Origin: Durusdinium trenchii
Lineage: Eukaryota; Sar; Dinophyceae; Suessiales; Symbiodiniaceae
Assembly (NCBI GenBank): GCA_963970005.1
Contig: CAXAMN010025650.1
Location: forward strand, 1 to 64,000
DNA length: 64,000 nucleotides
Direction of reading: 5' to 3'
The notes under the pieces are model-generated. The model saw only the letters and a program-made list of their open reading frames with translations, did no database searches and was not told the DNA's origin. Positions 1-11,516 of the stretch are shown here, piece by piece (positions within the stretch are counted from its first letter, which is position 1; each line of letters starts with the position of its first letter). The translations under genes were made by a program, and so were the position numbers.

Positions 1-950
1 AGAATCTGACTGAAACCAGCGGAAATCAGGTTTGAAATGGGTTTGGCACATGTCAGCTTTCATGGACATTGACACGTTGATTGGGCAATTGTCACTGCAA
101 CGATGGGTGGTCAGTTATACGTCATCCGCCACTTCATCCACTTCGACTCAGTCATGCAAGGCTTGGCATGCGTGGCAAGGGTGACTTTGTGACTCAGTCA
201 TCAACTGCTGGCTATTCCTGAAAAGCCTGAGCAGCCGGCTGCATTGGGAACGAAAGGAACGGGGCATGTAAGGTGTAAGTCCTTGAAGAAAAGAAGCGGC
301 GAGAATTCATATTACAAGCGCGTGTGCCCAAACCCTGGTAGAGACATGATAAATACGCTTTTCCAGATCATAAGTTTCAGACCTTCGGACATGTTAACGT
401 AATTCATCCATGCAGATACTCATCACAATATTTCGCAGCGCAATCAATACATCCAAGTGTCATGGCGTCACGGAAATATCAGAAACATCAAAGAGTCACA
501 CATATCAATCATTTCAAGGCATCAAGCGTCCTGAAAAGGCTGTCGCTTGAACTGATGCTGGTAGGGGGCGTGCATGCGCTTGGCCTGCAACGCAGCCACT
601 TCTTTATCAAAGATTGAAACTGAAACCTCAAAACCTTTTGCCGCGTTGCCGAACCACAACGACAAATTGTCACCATGTAATCCAAACACATGGCAACTGC
701 AACAATCACAGCGCGCTGTAAGTTTTCAGGCAATGCAATATATGCAATATACTGTCAACAATATTAGTCACATCAGGTGACTGGAAAACTGTTAATCTGC
801 AAGGGGGGGCCCGATGCGACGGGGTCACACCAGGGTCACATCAGGTTCCTGTTTACAAGGCGCGTTAGTGTTTGAAAAATGTTTTGGCTTTATACGAAAT
901 TATTCCATTTCCTTTGCGGAAGCAGCTGCAGTAGGCATTTACACCAGCTG
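1..950. other. No gene recognised
   Basis: I see no motif-bearing reading frame here. The open frames present are short and have no recognisable domain or PPR phase. Confidence 0.6.
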
Positions 951-1084
951 CACACCAGCAGCAGCAGCAGCTACCACCACCACCACCAACAACAACAACA
1001 GCAACAGCAATAGCAGCAGCACACCAGCAGGAGCTAACCAGCAGCAGCAGCAGCAGCAGCTAACAATCAGCAGCAGCAGCTAAC

Positions 1085-1128
<44 letters not shown>

Positions 1129-1157
1129 AACAAGCAGCAGCAGCAGCAGCAGTTAAC

Positions 1158-1197
<40 letters not shown>

Positions 1198-1290
1198 TAA
1201 CAAGCAGCAAACAAGCAGCAAACCAGGAGCAAACCAGCAGCAAACCAGCAGCAAGCCAGCAGCAAACAAGCAGCAAACCAGCAGCGGCAC
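951..1290. repeat. CAG/CAA-rich microsatellite
   Basis: The plus strand is a dense run of CAG triplets mixed with CAA, CCA, AAC and AGC units, broken by short GTTAACAAG-like spacers. Several runs exceed ten CAG units. Plus-strand frames would read as Gln, Ser or Ala tracts and minus-strand frames as Leu, Cys or Ala tracts. None extends into a protein I recognise, so I treat it as a simple repeat and not as a polyglutamine exon. Confidence 0.9.
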
Positions 1291-2063
1291 TCTGCAACGC
1301 GCCAGCACCCAAGCTCCCCAGCACACCCTGCGGCGGCACCAGCGCCCAAGCTCGAGCACGCAAACACGCAGCTCTTCCTACACTGGAACAACAGCGGCTC
1401 CCTTCAGCGGCACCAGCACCCACGCTCGAAAACGCACACAGGCAGCTCCTTGAAGTAAGAACCCTAATAGCTCACGCTGTCTGTTGAAAAAACACGATGC
1501 AATGATGCAACAAGGTTGTTGAATCTATCACACAAGCAAGCAACGCATGGGCACAGCACATTAACATCGGTTCGTAGAACAAATAGAACAACAACAAACA
1601 TCCATAGAAAACCCAATCCCCAAGGGCACACCATTTTGATACGACTTTCCTCCAGTTGATACGACGTAAAGCGAGGCCCCAGTAGCATTGAAAGAAAGGT
1701 TAGCTAGATCATTTGCATGTCGCATGTTCTCAAAACAGCATGGAATCATGAAACCGATGCGACTTCCCGAAGACCTTTCGACGCAAGTAACGGCAACATT
1801 TAGTGCAAACCGATGCGACTAATCTATCTGAGAGTATCAATATATTCAAATCACCATGTTCACCTGTCAACATCCCAATTTGCCAGAAGCCACTCGTGCG
1901 CCTCTTTCAGCATCTCGTGCCCAGTCCCCCACCATTGAGGATATTGAAGATACAAACTCACACCAATGGTCTTGTCGGGCCGACGTCTGTACATTCTGTA
2001 CTGTCCCTCCCCCAAACGCAGCTATGCTGCTATGATTGCTCTCATGAATGTCATAGCCTAAGT
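1291..2063. other. No gene recognised
   Basis: The stretch between the CAG repeat and the 3' end of the kinase gene. No convincing coding signal. It is presumably the downstream flank of the minus-strand kinase gene. Confidence 0.5.
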
Positions 2064-3431
2064 CTACCTCAAAGTGTTGACCATGGTCCTCTCACTGGGT
2101 ACTGGATGACAAGCAGACACGATCGTTTCGGTCAAGCCCCCTGCAAGGCTCAGCCTAGCACGCCATGTGTGCTCCATGTTCTTCCCTGCCAACTGCAATG
2201 GCGACGATCTCTGACCACCAAGCGGTCGACCAAGGCTTGTCCGCGCTGCCTGAGGAAGGCTAGCGTGCACCTCGCACCATGACGCAATCGCCTTGTGAAT
2301 TGCAGCAGGCTTTTCTTCACTGCTGTTGCCCAAAGGCTTGAAAAGCGTCCGGGCAGCGCAGGCGTGGTACACAAGGCAGCCAAATGCCCAGTAGTCAACC
2401 TTCGGGGAAATTACTGATTTCAGGCTAGCCTTCCCGGCGTGCGCCCAAAGCTCTGGGCAACGAACTGGCGCACAGGTATAGACGCTGTACCCCAACTCCT
2501 TGTTGGAAAGAGGCCCCTTCCAAAACTCGGACATGCCAAGGTCAACCAGCTTGGCCCGCTCAATGCCACGCTGCCACAGCACATTGCGGGGGTGCAAATC
2601 ACAATGGCAAATGCCAACGTCGTGCAACACCTTCAAGGCGCTGCGCACCTGGGCCGCCAAGTTCCTTGCCTTTTGGGGCTGGAAAGGCCCATCCACCGAC
2701 AAGACTTTCAGCAAGGTTTCCCCTGCGTATTCAAAAGCCATCCATGGAAAAGGTTTGCCAGCTTTGTCAACACCCACAATGGTCGGGAAGAAAGCCCCAT
2801 CCTGCACCCTCACAGACAAAGCGTTGGACAAGTGTTGCCATGCTTCAACCTCTTGCTGCCAGTCATCGGTTTTCTACACCTTCAAGGCTACCTTGATTCC
2901 GGTAGGTGAATAACTGGCAAAAACTCGGCCGTAAGTACCTTCTCCAATCCGTTCCTGGAGCGTAAATGGCCCAACCTTGTCAACGTGCTGTGCAGCAGAC
3001 TGCCCTGTTGCCAGGCCTGGCTCTTCTCCATTTGCTTCTTCCTGCACTGTCACCTCCTTCACGATTCTCGCATTTGCAATGCCACGGCTAAGCAAGGCGG
3101 CTCTCTGCGCGGCAAAAGCCTCGCTACACATGACCTTGAACGGCTCCTTCTCCTTGTCGCTTAAGCTGCGCCACAAGCGGCCGAGTCGGCGCATCTCCTC
3201 CCGATGATCTTTCGCTGGCTGGCCTTTGCCGACGCTAAAAAAGCGCTTGACAAAGAAACCAAATGGTCTGGCGGCTTTCGCCACAACGCCTTCTCGGAGC
3301 GCAGCCTGTCGCGCTGCCGAGCGCTTGCTTTTCTTTTTCACTGCCACGCTGGACGCATTGCAGCTTGCAAACGCTCCTGAAGCTGGAGTGTTGCACCGCA
3401 GTCTGATGGCATGGGCAGGCTGGGCAGCCAT
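2064..3431 (-). CDS. HMG-box plus protein kinase fusion, with one in-frame TAG
   Basis: One intronless minus-strand frame of 455 codons. I chose the ATG at 3431 because the frame upstream opens only with a TTG and a possible acceptor (TTTTGGCCCAG) lies just before it. Residues about 55-115 resemble an HMG box: ARPFGFFVKRFF, then GRLWRSLSDKEKEPF. Kinase landmarks follow in order: glycine loop GEGTYGRVF (about 167-175), VALKV (181-185), a likely alpha-C Glu in QQEVEAW, catalytic loop HCDLHPRNVLW (HRD to HCD), VDLG in place of DFG, CPEL in place of APE, and DYWAFGC. Codon 186, directly after VALKV, is TAG (2874-2876). The frame is the same on both sides. This is either a nonsense-broken copy, a polymorphism or sequence error, or recoding. 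An HMG-kinase fusion would suggest a chromatin-linked kinase, but that is inference. Confidence 0.75.
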
Positions 3432-5217
3432 CGCTATTTCGGACACAGGTGAAGCTGCAGCCCTATAGACCCTGGGCCAAAAGTCAACAATCAATCAAAT
3501 GAGCACCACATGCCAAGCAACATGAGGGTTACGGTTAGGGATTGCCGTGTGGTTGACACGCTATCTTCGATTCTAACACATCTCACATCCAAATCATCCA
3601 ATGGCAAGACAAGAACCACGCGTTTGACATCGTAAACGCAGCAGGCCTTCCAAGATCTTCCAAGCTTGCAGACTCGCCGCCTTGCATCAGCACTACTACA
3701 TTCGTCACATATTGCACCGCGTCTCCACACAAAGTTAGCAAAAAGTTAGAAAGAGTTACCCGAAGCTTAATAACATAAGTTATAACAACTTACAACAATT
3801 TATAAACAACTTAGTATATCTGTGTTGTAACTTTGGTAAGTCTAGTTATAACCATGCTAAGTCTGTAAAGTCAGCTAACTTCAAAAGTAGCTTCTCCGTA
3901 TACAGAATGATTTTGCGCATCGTGCATCAACCTCGCAAAGTCCAATCAACCAAAGTTCCTAAGTCAACACAAAAAGCAAGCAAAAGGTAGTGTTGTGCAG
4001 TTGCTAAATGTTGCTAACACAGCTCGCAAGGTCTTGCCTTGGCTGGCCCGCTCTGTCATGGCGCAATATGGCGCAAGCCGACACCAAAGGCAATACATAG
4101 CAGATTGCAGTGAGAACCTTTTTTTTGTCACTTATCCGCTTCAAAGATAGATGACAAGACATTATCTGCTATACCTTCAGAGGCTCATAGCTACTCCATG
4201 GTCTTTATACTGGTTCTTGTGCTTGTTTGAAATTGATCACTGCGACATTCAGAGATATTCAGAGCACTGGGCAAAAGTCAGATGGCGCCAACACCTTCTG
4301 AGGCCATAGCAATGCTTAGAGACCTGGAAATGTAATATTACATTTCGCAGGTCCCCCTGAAATCTGGCAGCTTAAGGAGGGATGGATGTTGCAATGGGTC
4401 TTTTCATGTGTGCCTTGGGCCTCTGGAGCTCTTGGAAAGGCGAATTTCACGACGGACCCGATCCAAGTCCAAAGCCGAAGTCCGAGTTTTGTTTCGTTTC
4501 GGCCACGGTCCTGTCCTGCCAAAAGCCACCACTGGCCAGGCGCCACCAGCAAGCTGCGAACTGCTAAGGCATGCAGCCATCACAGGGTTGAAGCTGTAAG
4601 TTGAAGTAGATTGAATAAATGTCATCGTTCTCCCGTGTCCCTAGCTCCACAACATCAAAAGTGCTTTTGCCACTGAATACATTTCTCACAAGCACTGCTC
4701 AAAGGTTTGACACGTTTTAGAAGCTTGCTTTGGCAACAAGCTGCAAAGCAAAAGTCTGGTGAGATGAGTACGTTGTGTTTGCTTGCTCGCATGCACTTAG
4801 TATTGCGCCATCGGTCACACAGTTGGGACAGATCTTTGAAACCGACCTTTCCTGAAACTAAACAACAACTTGCAAGTGACTAGTGTTCGGATGGTAAGTG
4901 TTCCAATAACCACCTACTAGGGGGGGCCCTTTATTTGTTTATCAAAGTGTGACGCCACACATACAAAAGGAAACACCCGCTTTTAACACTCATGGATATT
5001 TCTGTCTCCTTTCGTTGTTATGTTTGTCTGTTTTTCTTTTCGACCATTGGGCTTTTCGTTTTTGCTGTCTTTCCTTTTGTTCAGCTTTTTAGACCTTTAT
5101 TTCTTAATTTCCTTCTTCTTTTTGACCTTTAGGCTTGACTTTCTCTCTCCCTTACAATTTCATACCGTTCTTTGGTTTTTCACTCTGCAATCCCATTTGG
5201 CACTTAGGTAAACAAGA
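3432..5217. other. No gene recognised
   Basis: Upstream of the kinase gene and downstream of the first PPR exons. An AT-richer patch with many AACTT/AAGTT words lies at about 3730-3900 and a T-rich patch at about 5020-5180. No domain or PPR phase is visible. Confidence 0.5.
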
Positions 5218-7557
5218 ATTACTGCCTTCAAGATGCTCCGAAGCAACTCCAAAGTCAAACGCCAGAAGTGGCCTTCGTTCTTCGCGCACGCACTGATGGC
5301 AGCATTATAACCTGGCATCGTGATGTGCCACACTCGTTTGAGGAACTAGTGCGATTCTTGGAAAGTGTAGTCTGAGTCTAGTGCTATTCTTTGTTTAGAC
5401 AATACCCTGTGATGTGTGCTGATGGTAAAAGCACAGCAAACAGCTGGAGGAAATCACATCAACCGAGGTGCAAATGCAATCAGGATTGGCCTAGGCAACC
5501 GTTGCCTTTTGGCCAAGAAAAAGGGTGCACAGAAATATACCGTTGTCAAACGGTGCAAGACAACAGCTGATACGTTCTTTCAAAGGTGCAATAGATTCAA
5601 ACATATCCAATGCCAACCGCCACTGTTGGCCTTTGCCACAAGCTGTGATGGCAGCAGCATAGCTGATCTCGTTTGGAGATGCCAGAGTGGGAATAGACTC
5701 AAGGATGCAAAGGGCCATTTCCCAAGAACTGCTCTTCTCGCAAGAGCTTAGAGCAATGTTGTAGCTGACAATGTTCTTTCTCACCTGAAAAGGAACGCGA
5801 AAGAAAGAGCGGGGCTCACTTTCACTACAAACGAGTACCACAGGTGAGAAGTGAGCGATTCATCATATTAATCCATTATTCCTAAATGCACCGGTCAAAG
5901 GCCCCCGGGTCCAACCTGCCAAATACAGCTGTTCAGCAAGCACAGGACGATTTGCCATCGCGAAGCACAAGCAGTCATCGCAGCATTCAGACTGACAATA
6001 TCAGGCAATATGTATTTCTCCTAGATTGAAACTCATCTGGTGTCAAAGACTCAAAGGGGAGTCTCACCTACAAACATGCAACAATTCAAATATGCCAAAA
6101 CAATTATAGTAACAAGAAGCTACTAGGGGTCCTGGCATCGCTACTAGGAGCATTCTTGCTTCTAGTAACAAGAACGTTTCAAAACAAAAACAATGCTAAA
6201 ATTCAAATTTCAGTTTCTGGCATTTCGCTGAGCAAGGCAAGCGCAGCCGGCCATCCATCGCCTGCACAAGTGGTTCTGGCACTCTCTGTGGAGCTGTCAC
6301 AGTCTGTCATTCACCGGCAACCACTTTGTAAAAAGGCGGGCCTTTTTCGCAGGCACTAATGGCAGTGTTGAAACTGACAAGGCCAGGACCATCAGTGTGT
6401 GCCAGGAGTTCCAATGCCCACTGCCACTGTTGAGAGTGCCCACAAACACTGATAGCTGTGTTCCAAGTGATTTCATCCGCGAGCTTCTCTGACTTCATTC
6501 TCTGCAACAGCTGAAGAGCACACTCCCACTTTAGTGAGCTGATTGCAGCATTGCAAGTAGCAGAGTTCAGAGTGCGGGATCTCCATAATTCATCCAAAAA
6601 GTTAAGAGACATCTCCCATTTCGCGTTTAAGGCCACCATTAAAGCACCACATGCTACTTCATTAGGTGTAATGGTGTTCCTCTTCATGTCCTGGAACAAG
6701 CAAATTGCAACTTGCCAGAAGCCCGCGCGCGAGCATACTGATAGTGCAGAAGTAAAAGAGACAACGTCAGGGTTCAATCTGCAATATGCTGCCGTGTATA
6801 ATAGTTGCAGAGAAATCGTCCAGCAGGAGCTCTGCAAACAAGCATTTATACAGGAATTGCACGTGATTATATTCTTTCTAAGCCTCGCACGCGATGCTTG
6901 TTCCATCAGGCCAATTGCACATTCCCACTTGCCAGCTCTATCACAAGCACCTATGGCGCTGTTGAAACTAATCATATTGGGTGTTACAAGCAGCTGGTTT
7001 GCTTCTTGAAGAACGGAAAGGCACAACTCCCAGCTACTCAACTCCATTGCTGTGAGCAATGTGTTGAAGCTGATGACATCCGGATGCGAAACAGCAACAC
7101 CACCAGCAATGGTAACCTTGTCCAACATTCCCTGAAAAAGTTGCAATGCTACCTGCCATCTGCCAGCTGCCACGCTTGCTGCCATAGCTGCACTTGTGCA
7201 GACTACATCTGCTTGTAGCGTCATCTGAGACATACGCAAAAGCAAGTAAAGCGCATTTTGCCACAGTCCCTCTGCTTCGAAAGATTTGATGGCAGAACTA
7301 AACACGATCTCGTTTGGCATCATTGATGTTTCCATGGAAGCCAGCAAACTCAATGCTGGAATCCACTGATTTGCTTTGCTGCAAGACTTGATTGCGGCAC
7401 CGTATGTAACTTGGCTGAATGATATATGACTTGCTTGCATTCGCTGCATGATATTCAATGCCTCCACCCAACCTGCGCTCCCAATTATGGAGTTAAAGTA
7501 AAAGGTGTTCACTTCCACGTCCTGGTCCACCAGGAAATCCAAGATCTCGACAGCTGC
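5218..7557 (-). CDS. PPR protein gene, main exon plus short 3' exons
   Basis: The long exon 7557-6342 encodes about 12 consecutive PPR motifs of the NAAISACxxxxQWxxALxLL type, for example SFNSAIGACDRAGKWECAI and SFTSALSVCSRAGFWQVAI. It starts after CATAG at 7558. Its 3' border is a GC donor at 6341, and the next exon starts at 6261 after TGTGCAG. The join restores CEKGDGWPAALALLSEM in frame over an 80-bp GC-AG intron. Further exons in PPR phase lie at about 5995-5925 (AAMTACASRWQ), 5788-5550 (after TTTTCAG; VRKNIVSYNIALSSCEK) and 5324-5218 (GYNAAISACAKNEG). PPR proteins bind single-stranded RNA base by base, mostly in organelles. No transit peptide is visible because the 5' end is not resolved. 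The 3' end is also uncertain. Confidence 0.8.
6111..6175 (+). repeat. CTAGTAG-family short repeat, copy 1
   Basis: AGCTACTAGGGGTCCTGG-type unit followed by GCTACTAGGAGC. It matches the repeat family found at six other places in this window. It lies in an intron of the PPR gene, between the exons at about 6205 and 5995. Confidence 0.75.
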
Positions 7558-8596
7558 CTATGACGGGCTACAGGATCTTGTGTTGCCAGTACGGACTGGT
7601 CTTTCCACTGCTTGCACACTCTCCACTATGATGTACGTTGGCATACGTTACGCACACTTACGCACACTGTGACACACACATGCTTACACTAAGTCTGGCA
7701 AAGTGATATTGAGGGGGATTGCCAAAACGAAAGAGTTACAGTACTATTTGCCTTCAAGACCCCGAGCGCAAACCTTCTAGATCCCTCATGCATATCACAT
7801 GGATGCATTGCAGCAGAGTGCCAGGACTTTCCAACTTTTCCCCAAACAGTTTTGCGGTCCGAAACTCAGAATTTCTTAAGCCTCTCCAAGTTGTCTCTCA
7901 CTTTTCCTACCCAGTCCACCAAGTTCTACTTAGTAGACCCTTGACTGGGTTGTCTCAAGTCTACCAACCACAGCCCGTTACGCCCTCTTTTGCACCTGGG
8001 TCTGCTCCCGGGCAACACCCTTCAAGAACTTTGTGACCAGCTGAGGGCTCCTGCAGTATGCAAGATCTAAAAGATTGAACACACATTCTTTTCGCCAACG
8101 GAATCACAAGCAATATTAAGCACTCATGTTCACAGCTATCAAGGGATTGATTTGGTTTGAGAACATCCCTCCAAAGATTTGAAGAGCATCACAAGTACAT
8201 CTTTCTATTTGCCCTCCTGTGGCAGATCTGAAGTGCCTCTTCTATTGCCTTTCCCCCAGCATCAGCTGCCAACAAGGCCAAAAGCCCGCTGCCTTGAGCG
8301 ACACATTTAACTAAAAAAAATCCCCAACATGCATGAATGAATATGAATGAATATGAATGAAGACAAGAGAACATATCAGGAAAACCAGATCAGCTCTAGC
8401 AAAACACTCAGCCAGGCACTCTGTGGGTCAATCGGAGCCATGAGATGACAAAGCTTCCCAAAGCTAATTCGTTTGATTCATACGGCTTAACCGGACACAG
8501 CAGTGGAAGAGTCGGCAAGGTTGGTTGCATCGTTGAACATAATCTGAAAAACAAACAATGCACCGGCAAACTATGTCGTACCACTTTCCCCCCCAC
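7558..8596. other. No gene recognised
   Basis: Intron or intergenic space upstream of the PPR exon that starts at 7557. A small tandem of GAATGAATAT units lies at about 8333-8362. Nothing else is recognised. Confidence 0.5.
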
Positions 8597-8722
8597 TAGT
8601 AAAAAGGGCATTACTAGTAGTAACAAGAAGCTATTAAGGGCTCCTGGCATCGCTACTAGGAGCAAGGACGCTACTAGGGGCTCCTGGCCGTACTACTAGG
8701 AGCAAGGACGCTAGTAGTAACA
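8597..8722 (+). repeat. CTAGTAG-family short repeat, copy 2
   Basis: Alternating CTACTAGGGGCTCCTGG and CTACTAGGAGCAAGGACG units, bounded by ACTAGTAGTAACAA at both ends. It sits just before a T-rich tract and TTTTCAG, which would be a splice-acceptor context on the plus strand. Confidence 0.8.
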
Positions 8723-8754
8723 AATGTTCTTTTCTTTTCATCTTTTTTCAGCGG

Positions 8755-9400
8755 CCAACGTCCAGGCACTTCAGAGACTTCGCAGGCACTGATGGATGCA
8801 AACACCAATTGCACCGAAGGCTCTGAAGCCAAAAATGTCTCACCTTGACTATTGGCACTCGGTTCACCGCATATGTGAAATGGCGTGCCATCATAAAAAC
8901 CAACATAATTTTGCATATGTCCTGATCATCTCTTGCTTGCATCATATGTTCATGTCAAGAGGCCCAAAAATCCAATTGCATTTCTCCAGCAGCTGCCTCT
9001 GACGCAAGCGCTCAAGAGGGCACTGCAATTGGCATCGTCTGTGGATAGCCCAATGCTCTGCATCCTCAAAGACACAACCAGAATCAGCAGGTTTTCTCAA
9101 CAGTATGTCCTTCTTGTGCAGCCCCAAATTTGTGGGATTTGGTATGTTCATTGCTGTGGGCACTCCCAGAATGTCTTCACCTTCGCTTCCTTTCCAAGAG
9201 AACAAAGAAAGAAAGAAAGAAAGACATACAGTACTTTCACAAAGGACTAGTACAGAAAGTAGAACGCATGCTGCACAACGGCCGTTTTTGCTGACTTAGT
9301 GTGTCTCTATACCTTGACCGGCCTGTTCCAGGCATCCAAAGCTAGGCTCCACTCGCTTCTCCATGCTGCTATGGCAGCACCAAAACTGTATGTGCTGGGC
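8755..9400 (-). CDS. Possible degenerate PPR exons
   Basis: Two short minus-strand stretches show PPR phase: about 9400-9330 (GAAIAAWRSEWSLALDAWNR) and about 8800-8755 (VFASISACEVSEV). Borders are not clear and the motifs are weaker than in neighbouring exons. These may be the 3' exons of the PPR gene whose other parts lie at 9.7-13.4 kb, or exon remnants. A GAAA microsatellite lies at about 9205-9225 on the plus strand. Confidence 0.35.
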
Positions 9401-9506
9401 AAAGGTGGTGCAGGTAAAGCGCTCTGTCCTCACTTGAAGCGACACCACACACAACAGCGACACCAAGCTGGGAGGCCACTCCAATGGCTACAGAGTGGCT
9501 ACAGCC

Positions 9507-9719
9507 ACAGCTGGTGGCCTCCAACCTAATGAGTAGCAAAGCAATGGACTCCAACCCAAAAGCGGTGGCCTCCAACCTAACAGCGATGGCCTCCCACCTA
9601 ATAGCAATGGCCTCCAACCTAACAGCAGTGCCTCCAACCTAACAGCAATAGCCTCCAACCTATCAGCAATGGCCTCCAACCTAGTAGCAATGGCCTCCAA
9701 CCTAACAGCGATGGCCAGA
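9507..9719. repeat. 21-bp minisatellite, array A
   Basis: About ten imperfect copies of a 21-bp unit, CCTCCAACCTAACAGCAATGG on the plus strand. Because 21 is a multiple of 3 it leaves open frames reading as repeated LEAIA or WRPLLLG. I regard these as artefacts of the period, not protein. It lies between PPR exons, so probably in an intron. The same unit recurs at about 14040, 14785-15022, 39283-39322 and 63371-63404. Confidence 0.85.
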
Positions 9720-9739
9720 CGTGTTGTACTTGTCGCTCG

Positions 9740-11370
9740 GTCTGGCTTGGTCCTTTCTGGCACGCGCTGATGGCAGCGTTAAAGCTCCCATCGACAGGTT
9801 GAATGAGTGATCTGGTCATTGTGTTGAGTAGTAGAGAAGCCACCCTCAAGCAAGCGAATGCACATGTACAATTCATTTCCAAAAAGCTACATCTCGGAAA
9901 AGGTAAACAAAGCCCAAGAACGAGCAGAAACAAAATTTGCATCATGCACATCTGAGTCGGAAGCTGCCACTTCTGGCACTTCTCACTAGCGCTGATTGCT
10001 GCGTTGAAGTTTATTTGATCGGATTCGACCTGCACTTCCAAGAACCTAAACAGACTTTCCATAAGAGCTTGCTCTATCTCTTTTTGCACTTGTTTGCTGA
10101 ATCGCCTCGCTTGAGATTGCAAAAGCGTGTTGCAATTTCAATTAAAATTGAATTAATTCTAAGTCTTGTTTCTATTAGCTTCTTGCTCCTAGCAGTAAGG
10201 CCAGGAGCCCCTAGTAGCGTCCTTGCTCCTAGTAGCGATGCCCTTTGCTCCTAGTAGCTTGTTTGCCGAATCGCCTCGCCTGAGATTGCAACATATAAGA
10301 AAGAGTCTCCAATGCAAGCTTCCATTGCTGTCCTTTTGCACAGGCACTGATTGCAGCGCCGTAGGTGATGGCATTCGATTCCTGGGAATGCGCTCGACAG
10401 TGTTGGATTGTGTGCAAGCAGTCATATTCTATCTTTGGTCTCTGTCTTCCATGTTCCTTTTGTCGTTGCTTTTACCAAAATGAATTTGATGTGTGCTTTG
10501 ACTCTGGTGTCCTGGCTCAAAGAGTGTAGAATCAATGTGATTTCCCAAAAGGATGCCTTCTCACAGGCGCTGATGGAGGCACCGAAGGAGATAATGTCTT
10601 GGATGGCTCTACCTATGCAAAGACTGATAGCACACCTCATTTTTTGCCAATCTCCGATCAAGCTTCTACAAAATATAGAAAAGAGAGAACGACATAATTC
10701 CGAATAAAAAATAAGGAAGCAAACACACTTGTCATTGCACGAAGCTTGCCATCAAATTGCACTGCGGGAGTTGGGAAAAGATCGAAATTGCCAAAGACCA
10801 CTGCAAGCTTTTCTCACAAGCACTCAGAGCAGCATTGAGAGCAATTTGCTTTGCACCAACCTCTATGGCGAGGAATGCACAATAAAAACGACCTAGAAGA
10901 AATAAACACAACCCCCTTATTTAGCGTCACGACCAGGCAAACAATACCCCGCAGTCCTTTGTAGGTTCATAGGCTTCAAGGATGTTCACTGCCCACAGCC
11001 ACTGTGAGGATTTCTCGCTGGCACTGAGGCAAGCAGTGTAACCTCAGCTTTCACATTGAAAAAGGTAATCAAGTGCCAGTGCAATGCCAGCAGTGTGAAC
11101 GTTTTGCCATCAAGTGGCTAATCTCATCTGGCACCTCCAGGCAGGAGTTCAGAGCCAAAGTACGGATTTTAGTACAAAGCGTTTTAGTACGAAGCTGTCT
11201 TGTAATACTTCAATATCGACAAAAGTGGTTGCGCATTGCTGCTCAAAGCGCCTGTTCCGTGGACTTCATTTGGAGCAAGCAGGAAAGTGCTCCTTGCCAG
11301 CGCTTAACTTCCTCCGAAAAACTCAAAGCCGCGTTGTGCGCAAATACGTCGGGACGAACCTGTCAGAGCG
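9740..11370 (-). CDS. Chain of short PPR exons
   Basis: At least six short minus-strand exons in PPR phase: about 11370-11250 (FAHNAALSFSEEVKRWQGAL), 11060-10960 (YTACLSASEKSSQWLWAV), 10875-10740 (IALNAALSACEKSLQW), 10610-10520 (IISFGASISACEKASFW), 10375-10258 (ITYGAAISACAKGQQWKLAL), 10122-9960 (INFNAAISASEKCQKWQ) and 9830-9740 (SFNAAISACQKG). Roughly one exon per PPR motif, unlike the long multi-motif exons nearby. They probably continue the gene whose upstream exon is 11517-12205. Exons 10375-10258 and 10122-9960 share a duplicated coding stretch (LQSQARRF-GKQ/SKQ) flanking an introner-like insert. Exact splice sites are not settled. Confidence 0.65.
10123..10257 (-). mobile_element. Introner-like CTAGTAG repeat insertion, copy 3
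   Basis: 135 bp between two 34-bp direct repeats (10089-10122 and 10258-10291, 32 of 34 identical). Both repeats encode LQSQARRF(S/G)KQ in the PPR frame. The insert begins with AATTGAATTAATTCTAA and continues with the CTAGTAG/GGAGCCCCTAG units of the family. This is what an insertion into an exon with target duplication, followed by removal as an intron, would look like. Whether it is spliced cannot be seen from DNA. Confidence 0.65.
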
Positions 11371-11516
11371 GATTGCAAGCAAACAAGCTTCTTGCTATAT
11401 AATAAAAGTAAATGGTAGTACAATGCAATATAGCGTATGTGAGCATTATCATGTATATAATATCTATCTATCCTTCAATCTGTCGAACGGTAATCAGAGT
11501 GTGGGCCTTGACATAC

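Noticed and set aside
814-1423. Long frames with poly-Gln/Ser (plus) or poly-Leu/Cys (minus)
   Set aside because: They are produced by the CAG repeat. No recognisable protein continues outside it.
2853-2876. A 24-bp micro-intron in the kinase gene
   Set aside because: GT-AG ends and length fit, but removal would leave only one residue between the VALK lysine and the likely alpha-C glutamate. The kinase fold does not allow that spacing.
3520-3545. Telomere-like GGGTTACGGTTAGGG
   Set aside because: Only two imperfect units; no array.
9369-9763. Frames reading LEAIAxRLEAIA repeats
   Set aside because: Explained by the 21-bp minisatellite period. The same happens at array B on the other strand.
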